Assembly (NCBI GenBank): GCA_017557885.1
Contig: JAFYXV010000002.1
Location: forward strand, 441,056 to 505,055
Origin: a bacterium
GTDB taxonomy: Bacteria; Auribacterota; UBA3054
Length of the DNA: 64,000 nt
Reading direction: 5' to 3'
A program made the position numbers and the translations under genes. Below the pieces are notes generated by a model. The model searched no databases. It was not told the origin of the DNA and worked only from the letters and a program-made list of their open reading frames with translations. This document shows, piece by piece, positions 1-9,514 of the stretch (positions are counted from its first letter, which is position 1; each line of letters opens with the position of its first letter).

Positions 1-2652
1 CTTGACCTCAACAACTTCGTCAACACCACCATCAAGGACGCCATCTCCCGTCTGGAGGGCGTCGCCACTGTGGCGGTCTTCGGCGAAAGAGTTTACTCCA
101 TGCGCATCTGGCTCGACCCCTTCCGCATGGCCGGGCTCAACATAACCACCGCCAACATAATAGCCGCCATCCAGAGCCAGAACATCCAGGCGGCCGCCGG
201 CACCGTGGGCACGGAATCCAGCAACGAATACATCGAATATAAGATCGACATGCAGGGCCGCCTTCTGACCACGGAGGAATTCGGCAACATCGTTCTGAGA
301 ACGGAAGCCGACGGCTCCATGGTGAAGCTCTGCGACGTGGCGAGAGTGGAATTGGGCGCCCGCTCCTACGCGGGCCAGGGACTTTTGGACGGCAAGCCCG
401 GCGTGGGCATGGCCGCCTTCCGAACCAGCGACGCCAACGCCCTGGACACGGTCAACAGCATCAATAAGCTTCTTGAGGAACTGAAGCCCCGCTTTCCGGA
501 GGGCGTCTATTACCAGGTGGCCTACGATCCCACCCGCTTCATCAAGGTCACCATCCAGGAGATCATCGAGACGCTCGTCATAGCGCTCATACTGGTCATC
601 GTCATCACCTACCTCTTCCTGCAGGACTGGCGCGCCACCATCGTTCCCGCCGTGGCCATCCCCGTCTCGTTGCTGGCGACTTTCCCGGTCATTTACATCA
701 TAGGCTACAGCATCAACGTCCTGACCATGTTCGGCTTGATCCTGGTCATAGGATCCTTGGTGGACGACGCCATCGTCGTCGTGGAGAACTGCCAGTCCCT
801 GATGGAAAGGGAAGGCTTGAATTCCCGGGACGCCGCCGCCAAGAGTATGGAGCAAATAACCGGCGCCATTATCGCCACCACCTTGGTGACGGTGGCCTGC
901 TACGTGCCGCTGGCTTTCTACGGCGGCATGGTGGGCAACATCTACCGCCAGTTCTCCGTCACCATGTGCGTATCCTTGTGCTTTTCTACGCTGGTGGCCC
1001 TGACGCTCTCCCCGGCCCTCTGTTCCCTCATTATGCGGCCTCCGAGAAAGAAAGCTCTCTGGGTGTTCGCTCCCTTCAACCTGATACTTAACTGCTCCCG
1101 CAGCATCTACCTTTTCGTGGTGAAGCTTCTGGTCCGCCGCGGCATCATCACCATTCTTCTTTTCGGCGCCTGCTGCTACCTGGCCTACAGAGTCCACGGC
1201 ATGATCCCCTCCGCCTTTTTGCCCACTGAGGACAAGGGCGTCATTCTCTGCAACCTTGAGCTTTCTCCCGGCGCCACTCTAGCCCGCACTGAAAAGGCCA
1301 TTGCGGAGTTCAGGGACAAGGTCCGGGACGTCCCCGGCATCAAGACCTGCTTCTCCGTTTCCGGCCAGAACATCGTGAACGGCAACGGCGAGAACAACGG
1401 CATGCTCATCGTTCAGCTTAAGGACTGGGACGAGCGCAAGACCAAGGATCTCAGCCTGTCCTCCATTTTGCAGAAGGTCCAGGCGGCCGCGGCCACCATT
1501 CCCAGCGCCTCCGTCAACTGCTTCACGCCTCCCGCCATCATGGGCTTGGGCGCCACCGGCGGCGTCTCCTACAAGATCTGCTCCGACTCCGACTCCGATC
1601 CTGTCAAGCTCAGCAATATCGCCAAGAAGATGTCAATGGAGCTCACCATGCGGCCCGAGACGCTGTACGTCATGTCGAGTTTCAACGCCGACACGCCCCA
1701 GATCTACTTCGATCTGGACAGGGAGAAGGCCCAGAGCCTGAACGTCTCCGTCGCCAGCGTCTTCGCGACCTTGCAGAGCAAACTGGCCTCCTACTACATC
1801 AACGACTTCACCATGAACGGCGAAAACTACTTCGTCAAGATCCAGGCGGAAGCCGAGGAGCGCTCCTCCATAGAAAACATCGACGAACTGATGATCCCCT
1901 CCCAGAGCGGCGCCCAGGTTCCGCTTTCCTCCCTTGGCACCATGCGCTACACCGTGGGTCCCAAGGTCATCCAGCGCATGAACAAACTGATGTGCGCCGG
2001 CATGAACGGCATGGCCGCGCCGGGAGTGACCTCAGGCGAACTGATGAAGATCATCGAGGAAACGCCTCTGCCCAAAGGCTACCACATCGAGTGGGTGGAC
2101 CTCTCCTACCAGGAGAAGAACAACGAGAACCAGCTGGGGCTTTTGATCGGCCTGGCCTGTCTCTTCGCCTATCTCTTCCTGGTGGGCCAGTACGAGAGCT
2201 GGAGCATCCCCGTGCCCGTCATGCTCTCGGTGGTCATAGCTCTGCTCGGCGGCCTCCTGGGCCTTAAGATCACCCATTCCGAACTCGGCATCTACGCCCA
2301 GCTGGGCCTGGTCATGCTGATCGGCCTGGCCGGCAAGAACGCCATTCTGATGGTGGAATTCTCCAAGCAGGAACGCGAAATGGGCGTGCCCATTGCGGAC
2401 GCCGCCGTCAACGGCGCCAACATGCGTTACCGCGCCGTTTTGATGACAGCCTGGTCCTTCCTCTTCGGCGTCTGGCCTCTGGTGGTAGCCTCCGGCGCCG
2501 GCGCCGGCAGCCGCCAATCCATCGGCATCACCACCTTCTCCGGCATGCTCTTGGCCACCGTCGTGGGCATCTGCTTCACCCCCGCCCTCTACGCCGTCAT
2601 GCAGAGAATAAGGGAATTCATCAAATACACAGTTTTCCGCATGGAGCGCTGA
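1..2652 (+). CDS. RND multidrug efflux permease, 5'-truncated by the window edge
   Basis: Inner-membrane proton-driven RND (AcrB/MexB-type HAE1) exporter subunit. The frame is open from base 1, so the true start lies upstream; about 883 residues are visible against about 1040 in the family, so roughly 155 N-terminal residues are missing. The TM4 proton-relay motif [10 protein letters not shown] (two Asp, around nt 757-790) and the TM10 lysine in [13 protein letters not shown] (around nt 2320-2360) are both present, as is the usual C-terminal TM11-12 block ending [10 protein letters not shown]. The periplasmic fusion protein, and perhaps the outer-membrane factor, should lie upstream outside the window. 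A strong terminator follows directly. The family is certain; the substrate cannot be told. Confidence 0.95.
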   Translation, partial: LDLNNFVNTTIKDAISRLEGVATVAVFGERVYSMRIWLDPFRMAGLNITTANIIAAIQSQNIQAAAGTVGTESSNEYIEYKIDMQGRLLTTEEFGNIVLRTEADGSMVKLCDVARVELGARSYAGQGLLDGKPGVGMAAFRTSDANALDTVNSINKLLEELKPRFPEGVYYQVAYDPTRFIKVTIQEIIETLVIALILVIVITYLFLQDWRATIVPAVAIPVSLLATFPVIYIIGYSINVLTMFGLILVIGSLVDDAIVVVENCQSLMEREGLNSRDAAAKSMEQITGAIIATTLVTVACYVPLAFYGGMVGNIYRQFSVTMCVSLCFSTLVALTLSPALCSLIMRPPRKKALWVFAPFNLILNCSRSIYLFVVKLLVRRGIITILLFGACCYLAYRVHGMIPSAFLPTEDKGVILCNLELSPGATLARTEKAIAEFRDKVRDVPGIKTCFSVSGQNIVNGNGENNGMLIVQLKDWDERKTKDLSLSSILQKVQAAAATIPSASVNCFTPPAIMGLGATGGVSYKICSDSDSDPVKLSNIAKKMSMELTMRPETLYVMSSFNADTPQIYFDLDREKAQSLNVSVASVFATLQSKLASYYINDFTMNGENYFVKIQAEAEERSSIENIDELMIPSQSGAQVPLSSLGTMRYTVGPKVIQRMNKLMCAGMNGMAAPGVTSGELMKIIEETPLPKGYHIEWVDLSYQEKNNENQLGLLIGLACLFAYLFLVGQYESWSIPVPVMLSVVIALLGGLLGLKITHSELGIYAQLGLVMLIGLAGKNAILMVEFSKQEREMGVPIADAAVNGANMRYRAVLMTAWSFLFGVWPLVVASGAGAGSRQSIGITTFSGMLLATVVGICFTPALYAVMQRIREFIKYTVFRMER

Positions 2653-2683
2653 CAAAAACCATAAAGCGCAAAATGCCGAAAAG

Positions 2684-2720
2684 ATCCCGGAGGACAGCTG
2701 ATGTCCTCCGGGATTTTTTT
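2684..2720 (+). terminator. Intrinsic terminator after the RND gene
   Basis: A perfect 13-bp stem (2684-2696 with 2702-2714, loop GCTGA) is followed by a run of seven T counting the last stem base. It starts 31 bases after the RND stop codon and is a standard rho-independent terminator. Confidence 0.93.
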
Positions 2721-2734
2721 AAAACGCATTCCCG

Positions 2735-2761
2735 AAATTGGCAAGAAAATCTTGCCAATTT
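2735..2761. repeat. Perfect 12-bp inverted repeat, TTGGCAAGA type
   Basis: The arms AAATTGGCAAGA (2735-2746) and TCTTGCCAATTT (2750-2761) are separated by AAA. Partial copies of the half-site (TTGGCA, GGCAA, GGCCAA) continue to about 2795. It has no T-run, so it looks more like a regulatory-protein site than a terminator. The rest of the 357-base gap before alaA holds a second short palindrome (CGATCGCGATCG, 2907-2918) and the alaA promoter; I see no gene in it. Confidence 0.45.
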
Positions 2762-2962
2762 TAGGCAATATTGGCATAATTTGCCGGCCAATTTGGTTTG
2801 TCTGCCGCGTGCTATTTAATACGGAGGCTGTCGTTTAGTTAAAAACAGAAACTTTTATAAAAGAGGTCAGGCTAAAATTCTACTCACTAATTTTCCGCCA
2901 AGGGGTCGATCGCGATCGTCTTTTAAAAGCGGGCCGGGGTGGATGGATTTAAAAGGGATATT

Positions 2963-2971
2963 TGCTAAAAT
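2963..2971 (+). promoter_or_regulatory. Extended -10 promoter of the aminotransferase gene
   Basis: TGC followed by TAAAAT (2966-2971) forms an extended -10, 38 bases before the chosen start at 3010. No good -35 is seen. The same TGNTAWAAT form recurs elsewhere in the window. Confidence 0.5.
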
Positions 2972-3009
2972 ATTCCTCCGATAATTTCTTTTCTTTTCAG
3001 GAGAAAAAT

Positions 3010-4230
3010 ATGGAACCTATCGTCAAATCCGTTACGCTTAAGGATGTCCACTCCGATATCAGGGGACCCTTGTATTTCGAATCTTTGAAGATGATCGAAA
3101 GGGGCGAGAAAGTTTTGCGCCTCAACACCGGCAATCCGGCGACTTTCGGTTTCAAGCTGCCCGAGAGCATGAGAAAGGCTCTTGTTGAGAACGTTGACAA
3201 GGCTGTCGCCTATTGCGATTTCCGCGGCATGAAGGCCGCCAGGGAAGCGATCGCAGCCTATCACGTCGGCAAAGGCGTAAAGGGCGTCACGCCGGACGAC
3301 ATCTTCATCGGCAACGGCGTTTCGGAAATGGCCTCCATGGCCACGACGGTCTTGGTCTCCCCCGGCGATGAAGTTTTGGTTCCCAGTCCGAGCTATTCGC
3401 TTTGGACCAACGCGGTCCTGATCGCTGGCGGCAAGCCGGTCTTCTACGTCTGCGACGAGAAGCAGGAATGGTGCCCGGATTTTGAGGACATCAAGAGCAA
3501 GGTGACGCCGAAAACCAAAGGCATCGTCATCATAAACCCCAACAACCCCACCGGCGCCCTGTATCCTGAAGAGTTTTTGAAGAAGGTCGTCGATCTGGCC
3601 AGGGAGAAGAACCTGCTGGTTCTGGCAGACGAGATCTACGACCGCCTGGTCATGGACGGATATAAGCACACGGCCTTGGCGAGCCTGGCCGACGACGTTC
3701 CCTTCGTGACTTTCAACGGCCTTTCCAAGTCCCACGTGGTCTGCGGATTCCGCTGCGGCTGGATGGCCATAAGCGGCCCCAAAAACCTTACCGAGCAGTT
3801 CATGCAGGGCATGGTGCAGCTGACCTCCATGAGGCTTTGCGGCAACGCGCTCACGCAGCTGGTCATTCCTGCCGCGCTGGAAGACAGCGCCTACACGGAA
3901 GAGATGATCAACCCCGGCGGCCGCCTCTACGAGCAGAGAGAAGCCACCATGCGCGAGATCGCGAAGATCCCGGGCCTTTCCGTCGTTAAGAACAAAGGCG
4001 CGCTGTATTGCTTCCCGAAGCTGGACAAGGAGCGCTTCAATATCACAAGCGACAAGAAATTCGCCATGGATCTTCTTCACGCCAAGAGGATACTCATGGT
4101 CCCGGGCAGCGGCTTCGACTGGCCCTACAACGACCACTTCAGGATCGTCATGCTGCCGGAAGCCCACGAGATGGCCAAAGCCATGCAGGATCTGGGCGAC
4201 TTCCTCTCCACTTATCGCCAGGAAGATTGA
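3010..4230 (+). CDS. alaA: Alanine-synthesising PLP aminotransferase (AlaA-like)
   Basis: Class I/II PLP-dependent aminotransferase, 406 aa, the length of E. coli AlaA (405 aa). It makes alanine from pyruvate with glutamate as amino donor. It follows AlaA closely: DIRGP near the N-terminus, LNTGNPATFGF, IINPNNPTGA, the PLP-lysine region FNGLSKSHVVCGFR, and MRLCGNAL. The ATG at 3010 is chosen because it has an AGGAGA ribosome site just upstream and because the in-frame ATG-less extension back to 2962 would overlap the -10 box. The branched-chain operon follows, which suits a pyruvate-consuming transaminase. Substrate assignment is by family resemblance. Confidence 0.88.
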   Translation: MEPIVKSVTLKDVHSDIRGPLYFESLKMIERGEKVLRLNTGNPATFGFKLPESMRKALVENVDKAVAYCDFRGMKAAREAIAAYHVGKGVKGVTPDDIFIGNGVSEMASMATTVLVSPGDEVLVPSPSYSLWTNAVLIAGGKPVFYVCDEKQEWCPDFEDIKSKVTPKTKGIVIINPNNPTGALYPEEFLKKVVDLAREKNLLVLADEIYDRLVMDGYKHTALASLADDVPFVTFNGLSKSHVVCGFRCGWMAISGPKNLTEQFMQGMVQLTSMRLCGNALTQLVIPAALEDSAYTEEMINPGGRLYEQREATMREIAKIPGLSVVKNKGALYCFPKLDKERFNITSDKKFAMDLLHAKRILMVPGSGFDWPYNDHFRIVMLPEAHEMAKAMQDLGDFLSTYRQED

Positions 4231-4239
4231 CCTGAAACC

Positions 4240-4269
4240 TTGACTTTGCAAAAAGCTTTTTGGTAAAAT
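4240..4269 (+). promoter_or_regulatory. Promoter of the ilv leader/operon
   Basis: TTGACT (4240-4245), an 18-base spacer and TAAAAT (4264-4269) preceded by TGG form a strong sigma-70-type promoter. Transcription should start near 4276, only about three bases before the leader peptide ATG, so the leader is probably translated from an almost leaderless mRNA. Confidence 0.75.
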
Positions 4270-4278
4270 TTTCGCACT

Positions 4279-4344
4279 ATGAATACTTCGCTTCGACTTT
4301 CCGTCCTCCTTATTAACGTTCTGCTGCTGCTTTGGCTGCGGTAG
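4279..4344 (+). CDS. ilvL: ilv operon leader peptide (attenuator peptide)
   Basis: A 21-codon reading frame sits between the promoter and the attenuator. It reads MNTSLRLSVLL then INVLLLLWLR: eight Leu, two Val and one Ile, with the block Val-Leu-Leu-Leu-Leu just before the stop (codons 14-18). This is the composition expected of a peptide that senses charged tRNA-Leu, -Val and -Ile. There is no Shine-Dalgarno; the predicted transcription start nearly coincides with the ATG. The stop (4342-4344) is two bases before the antiterminator arm, so a ribosome reaching the stop would cover it. It is not similar by eye to the enterobacterial ilv leaders beyond composition. The function is inferred from composition and position. 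Confidence 0.8.
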   Translation: MNTSLRLSVLLINVLLLLWLR

Positions 4345-4345
4345 A

Positions 4346-4423
4346 GGTCGGGTATGTCCAAGTAAAGTCTGTTCATACAAAATAGGAATAAGAAAGGGCG
4401 CCCGACCAAGGGCGCCCTTTTTT
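4346..4423 (+). promoter_or_regulatory. Transcription attenuator of the ilv operon
   Basis: The terminator hairpin has a perfect 11-bp stem (4393-4403 with 4410-4420, loop GACCAA) and a run of six T (4418-4423). Upstream, GGTCGGG (4346-4352) is exactly complementary to CCCGACC (4401-4407), which spans the end of the terminator's 5' arm and its loop, so the two structures exclude each other. A weaker pairing of CTTCGAC (4291-4297) with the same upstream arm could serve as protector. A ribosome stalled on the Leu codons (4321-4338) frees the arm and allows antitermination; one that reaches the stop masks it. Confidence 0.78.
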
Positions 4424-4458
4424 AATGCATATCTTTTTAATTAACACAGGAGCAATTT

Positions 4459-6198
4459 ATGACATCCCGCACCGGAGCGCAGCTGGTAGCTGAAGCGCTT
4501 ATCAAGGAAAACGTCGATGTGGTCTTCGGGTATCCCGGAGGAGCCATACTTGACACCTTCGACGCACTTTATCTGGCCAAAGACAAGTTGCGCTTCATCC
4601 TAGCGAGGCACGAGCAGGGCGCCGTGCACATGGCCGACGGCTACGCCAGGGCGACCGGCAGAGTAGGCGTCGTGGTGGTCACCAGCGGCCCGGGCGCCAC
4701 CAACGCCGTCACCGGCATAGCGACAGCCAATATGGATTCCGTTCCTTTGGTGGTCATCTGCGGCCAGGTAGGCACCTCCGTCATCGGCAACGACGCTTTC
4801 CAGGAAGCTGACGTGACCGGCATCACGCGCCCGGTCTCCAAGCACAATTACCTTGTGAACGACATCAAGGAACTTCCCAGCGTCATAAAGGAGGCCTTCC
4901 ATATTGCTTCCACCGGCCGTCCCGGTCCGGTGGTCATCGATCTGCCCAAGGATGTCCAGAAAGCCTCCACAAGCATCCCCTATCCTGAGACCGTCGATAT
5001 TCCAACCTACCAGCCGAATTACGAAGGCAACATGAATCAGGTCAGGAAAATGGCGGCGGCCATCAAGAAAGCCAAGAAGCCCCTGGCTTACGTGGGCGGC
5101 GGCGCTATCATTGCCGGCGCGACGGAAGAATTATACAAGTTCATAAAGAAGACCAGGATCCCTGTGACGGAAACGCTGATGGGCTTGGGCGCCTATCCCG
5201 AGGACGAGCCTGAGAACCTCAGGATGCTCGGCATGCACGGGACCTGCTACGCCAACTACGCCGTGCAGGACTGCGACCTTTTGATCGCTATCGGCGCCCG
5301 TTTCGACGACCGCGTGACCGGCAATGTGCAGACCTTCTCGGCCAACGCCACTATCGTCCAGATCGACATCGACCCCTCCTCCATTTCCAAAATTAAGACC
5401 GCGCACATTCCGGTGGTGGGCGACGTCAAGGACGTTTTGACGAAGCTCAACGAGATCGTGGAAGCGCCGGATCTTACGGAGTGGTGGGAGAAGATAGAAG
5501 CCTGGAGAAAGGAATTCCCCCTGGCTTACGGAGAACCCCAGGACGGCTGCATCATGCCGCAGTACGTCATCGAGGAAGTTTCCAAGGCCGCCGGCCCCGA
5601 CGCCATCTTCGCCACCGACGTAGGCCAGCACCAGATGTGGGCGGCCCAGTATCTCCAGATCAACAAGCCCAGGACTTTCTTAAGTTCCGGCGGTCTGGGA
5701 ACCATGGGCTTCGGATTGCCCGCCGCTTTGGGCGCCCAGTGCGGCAAGCCTAATGAGACCGTTTTCTCCATTTGCGGCGACGGCGGTTTCCAGATGCTAA
5801 TTGAAGAGCTGGCGGTTGGCCGCCTGAACAAGCTGCCCGTGGTCTGCGTTGTTCTGAACAACAGCTGCCTCGGCATGGTCAGGCAGTGGCAGGAGCTTTT
5901 CTATAGCAAGCATTACGCCATGAGCATCACCGACACCACCAACGATTCTCTGCTTGAGCCGGAAAAAGAACCCCGCTACATTCCGGACTTCATCAAAGTG
6001 GCGGAAGCCTACGACTGCATCGGCGAAAGAGTGACGAAAAAGGAAAGAGTCGCCGCGGCCATAAAAGAAGCCATGGAGAAAGCCAAGAAGGAGCGCCGCC
6101 CGGCGCTGCTGGAATTCGTGGTCGAGCCGAGAGCGAACGTTTTCCCGATGGTGCCCGCGGGCGCCAGCCTTGAACAGATGATGGGCCGCTTGGTCTAA
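4459..6198 (+). CDS. ilvB: Acetolactate synthase, large (catalytic) subunit
   Basis: Thiamine diphosphate enzyme, 579 aa, that condenses two pyruvates to acetolactate, or pyruvate with 2-oxobutyrate, as the first common step of Val/Leu/Ile synthesis. It has the N-terminal pyrimidine-binding domain with catalytic Glu52 in RHEQGAVHMADGYA, the central FAD-binding domain (GARFDDRVTG), and the C-terminal diphosphate domain with GDGGFQM starting near residue 440 and LNNSCLGMVRQWQ. The start has an AGGAG box six bases upstream. It is the first structural gene after the attenuator and is followed 13 bases later by its regulatory subunit. Confidence 0.97.
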   Translation: MTSRTGAQLVAEALIKENVDVVFGYPGGAILDTFDALYLAKDKLRFILARHEQGAVHMADGYARATGRVGVVVVTSGPGATNAVTGIATANMDSVPLVVICGQVGTSVIGNDAFQEADVTGITRPVSKHNYLVNDIKELPSVIKEAFHIASTGRPGPVVIDLPKDVQKASTSIPYPETVDIPTYQPNYEGNMNQVRKMAAAIKKAKKPLAYVGGGAIIAGATEELYKFIKKTRIPVTETLMGLGAYPEDEPENLRMLGMHGTCYANYAVQDCDLLIAIGARFDDRVTGNVQTFSANATIVQIDIDPSSISKIKTAHIPVVGDVKDVLTKLNEIVEAPDLTEWWEKIEAWRKEFPLAYGEPQDGCIMPQYVIEEVSKAAGPDAIFATDVGQHQMWAAQYLQINKPRTFLSSGGLGTMGFGLPAALGAQCGKPNETVFSICGDGGFQMLIEELAVGRLNKLPVVCVVLNNSCLGMVRQWQELFYSKHYAMSITDTTNDSLLEPEKEPRYIPDFIKVAEAYDCIGERVTKKERVAAAIKEAMEKAKKERRPALLEFVVEPRANVFPMVPAGASLEQMMGRLV

Positions 6199-6211
6199 GG
6201 AGGAAGAGCAT

Positions 6212-6682
6212 ATGAAACACACCCTTTCAGTTTACGTGCGCAACCGTTCAGGCGTCTTGTCCAGAGTGGCCGGCCTCTTCTCGGGCCGCGGCTACAACAT
6301 CGACAGTCTCTGCGTGGCCGAGACCAACGAGCCGGGCTACTCTCTGATGACCATCGTAGTCACCGGCAGCGACGCCGTCATAGAGCAGATCAACAAGCAG
6401 CTCAACAAGCTCATCGACGTGGTGAAAGTCATCACCCACTCCGGCGACGAGATCGTCGTGAGGGAGCTGATGCTGGTAAAAGTTTCCGCGACCTCCCAGA
6501 ACAGGGGCGAAATAGTCCAGATCGCCAACATTTTCCGCGGTCATATCGTGGACCTCTCCCCGAAATCGCTCATCGTGGAAATCTACGGCACCAACGAAAA
6601 ACTCAAGGCGGCCTTGGAAATGTTCGCGCCCTTCGGTATCAAGGATATCGTCCGGACCGGCTCCATCGCCATGACCAGGTGA
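6212..6682 (+). CDS. ilvN: Acetolactate synthase, small (regulatory) subunit
   Basis: ACT-domain regulatory subunit, 156 aa, that binds the large subunit and gives valine feedback inhibition. The N-terminus reads HTLSVYVRNRSGVLSRVAGL followed by RGYNIDSL, the classic ACT fold of IlvN/IlvH; the C-terminal half is the usual ALS_ss_C domain. AAGGAGG lies eight bases before the ATG. The stop codon overlaps an extended -10-like TGATATAAT (6680-6688), which might give ilvC an extra promoter, although no -35 supports it. Confidence 0.96.
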   Translation: MKHTLSVYVRNRSGVLSRVAGLFSGRGYNIDSLCVAETNEPGYSLMTIVVTGSDAVIEQINKQLNKLIDVVKVITHSGDEIVVRELMLVKVSATSQNRGEIVQIANIFRGHIVDLSPKSLIVEIYGTNEKLKAALEMFAPFGIKDIVRTGSIAMTR

Positions 6683-6705
6683 TATAATAAATAAGCAAAA
6701 TTTAA

Positions 6706-7722
<1,017 letters not shown>

Positions 7723-7746
7723 GCAAAAAGCAAGAAAGCCATCCAA

Positions 7747-7800
7747 GGCCGGAGGCCCAAAAGGCCTCCGGCCCTAACGGCCCGACTGCACAATCGGGCC
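7747..7800 (+). repeat. Two consecutive stem-loops between ilvC and leuA
   Basis: The first stem is a perfect 11 bp (7747-7757 with 7763-7773, loop CAAAA). The second is 7 bp (7779-7785 with 7794-7800). Neither has a T-run. They may slow exonucleases or act as a processing site that sets leuA expression apart from ilvC; this role is inference. Confidence 0.6.
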
Positions 7801-7816
7801 AAACGCAAAAAATAAA

Positions 7817-9376
7817 ATGACAAAAAAAGATCACGTCAAGATTTTCGACACGACCTTAAGGGACGGCGAACAATGCCCCGGCGCCACCATGACGCTGCCG
7901 GAGAAGCTGAGAGTCGCCAAACAGCTTGAGCTCCTGAACGTGGACATCATTGAAGCCGGCTTCCCCATCGCTTCCAAAGAGGACTTCGAGTCCGTCAAAG
8001 CCATCGCCGGCGTAATAACGGGCGACGTGGAAGTCGCGGGTCTGGCCCGCTGCCTCACGAAGGACATCGACGCCGCTTACAAAGCCGTCAAAGACGCCCG
8101 CAAGCCACGCATCCACGTTTTCCTCGCCACCAGCGACATCCACCTCAAGTACAAGCTTAAAATCACCAAAGCTCAGGCCCTGAAGCAGGTCAAGGAAATG
8201 GTGGCCTACGCCTACTCGCTCTGCAAGAACATCGAGTTCAGCGCCGAGGACGCCTCCCGTTCCGACAAGGCTTTCCTCGCGGAAGTCGTGGAAATGGCCA
8301 TCCAGCAGGGCGCCACGACCATCAACATCCCGGACACCGTGGGCTACTCCACGCCGGAAGAGTTCGCGGCTTATTTCCAGTATCTCCAGAAGCACGTTCC
8401 CAGCTTCAAGAAGGCCTGTTTCTCCACCCACTGCCACGATGACCTGGGCCTTGCCACCGCCAACTCCTTTGCGGGCGTCAGAAACGGCGCCAGGCAGGTT
8501 GAGTGCGCCGTCAACGGCCTCGGCGAGAGAGCCGGCAACTGCTCCCTCGAAGAGATCGTCATGGCCATCAAGACGCACTCAGCGGCTTTCAACATCGACA
8601 CCAGGATCAACACCAAGGAGATCATGCCGGCCAGCCGCCTCGTCTCCAAGATCACCTCTTTCCCCGTGGCCCCAAACAAGGCCATCGTAGGCTACAACGC
8701 CTTCAGGCACGAAGCCGGCATTCATCAACACGGCCTCCTCGCCAACAAAGCAACCTACGAGATCATGTCCGCCGAGGACATCGGCCTCCAGTCCGACGAT
8801 CTGGAAAGCGGCCTGGTCCTGGGCAAGCACTCCGGACGCCACGCCTTCTCTTTCCGTTTGAAGCAGCTCGGCTTCAACCTCAGCGACGATGAGATCACCA
8901 AGTGCATGGAGCGCTTCAAAGACGTGGCCGACAAAAAGAAACACGTCTATGACGAAGACCTCATCGCCATCGTCAAGACCGCCGCGGCCTTAGACGCCCA
9001 GCCCATGTACAAGATGGACTACTTCAGCGTAACAAGCGGCGACCGTCAGATCGCCACCGCCACCATCAAGGTGAAAAGAGGCAACAAGACCGTCCTGAAG
9101 TCCGCCACCGGCAACGGCCCCGTGGCCGCTATCTTCTCCGCCATCGAATCCGCCACCCGCTTCAAATTCACCCTGAAGGACTACACCATAAGATCCGTCT
9201 CGGTCGGCCGCGAAGCCATGGGCGAAGTGATGGTGCAGATCGAGCAGGAAGGCAAATCCGCCGTCGGCATCGGCGCCAGCACGGACATCCTGGAAGCCAG
9301 CGCCCTGGCTCTCCTCAACGCCATCAACCGCCTTGTCATCAACAAGGCCGCCAAGCGCCTGAAAGCCCAAGGATAA
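7817..9376 (+). CDS. leuA: 2-isopropylmalate synthase
   Basis: Condenses acetyl-CoA with 2-oxoisovalerate, the first committed step to leucine; 519 aa, full length. The TIM-barrel active site is visible as FDTTLRDGEQCPG at the N-terminus and the metal-binding His205-x-His207 in STHCHDDLG. The C-terminal LeuA allosteric domain (about residues 385-515) is present, so leucine feedback inhibition is likely. There is no clear Shine-Dalgarno before the ATG, and two stem-loops separate it from ilvC. A terminator follows at 9414-9443. leuB, leuC and leuD are absent from the window. Confidence 0.95.
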   Translation: MTKKDHVKIFDTTLRDGEQCPGATMTLPEKLRVAKQLELLNVDIIEAGFPIASKEDFESVKAIAGVITGDVEVAGLARCLTKDIDAAYKAVKDARKPRIHVFLATSDIHLKYKLKITKAQALKQVKEMVAYAYSLCKNIEFSAEDASRSDKAFLAEVVEMAIQQGATTINIPDTVGYSTPEEFAAYFQYLQKHVPSFKKACFSTHCHDDLGLATANSFAGVRNGARQVECAVNGLGERAGNCSLEEIVMAIKTHSAAFNIDTRINTKEIMPASRLVSKITSFPVAPNKAIVGYNAFRHEAGIHQHGLLANKATYEIMSAEDIGLQSDDLESGLVLGKHSGRHAFSFRLKQLGFNLSDDEITKCMERFKDVADKKKHVYDEDLIAIVKTAAALDAQPMYKMDYFSVTSGDRQIATATIKVKRGNKTVLKSATGNGPVAAIFSAIESATRFKFTLKDYTIRSVSVGREAMGEVMVQIEQEGKSAVGIGASTDILEASALALLNAINRLVINKAAKRLKAQG

Positions 9377-9413
9377 AAAAGCAAGCTGACTACAAACTGT
9401 AGTCAACTGAAAC

Positions 9414-9443
9414 AAAAAGGCGGACTGAAAGTCCGCCTTTTTT
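9414..9443 (+). terminator. Intrinsic terminator after leuA
   Basis: A 13-bp stem (9414-9426 with 9430-9442, loop GAA) ends in six T. A smaller hairpin, GACTAC/GTAGTC (9388-9404), precedes it. Confidence 0.92.
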
Positions 9444-9465
9444 CGTGGCTTTTTGGGCTCTAATT

Positions 9466-9474
9466 TGGTATAAT
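9466..9474 (+). promoter_or_regulatory. Extended -10 promoter of the Fic gene
   Basis: TGG followed by TATAAT (9469-9474) is a full-consensus extended -10, 40 bases before the Fic start. No convincing -35 is seen. Confidence 0.55.
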
Positions 9475-9514
9475 GTATGCCGAACAGAACGATATCAAAT
9501 GGTGATAAGGATCA

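Noticed and set aside
2962-3009. Upstream start for alaA
   Set aside because: The frame is open but the -10 box lies within it and the family N-terminus begins at 3010, which has a ribosome site.
4240-4458. T-box or other riboswitch before ilvB
   Set aside because: No T-box sequence or specifier-loop arrangement is seen, and the transcript before the terminator is too short; the leader-peptide model explains all parts.
7747-7800. Terminator between ilvC and leuA
   Set aside because: The stems are strong but no T-run follows either one, and leuA shows no good promoter of its own, so the genes are probably one unit.
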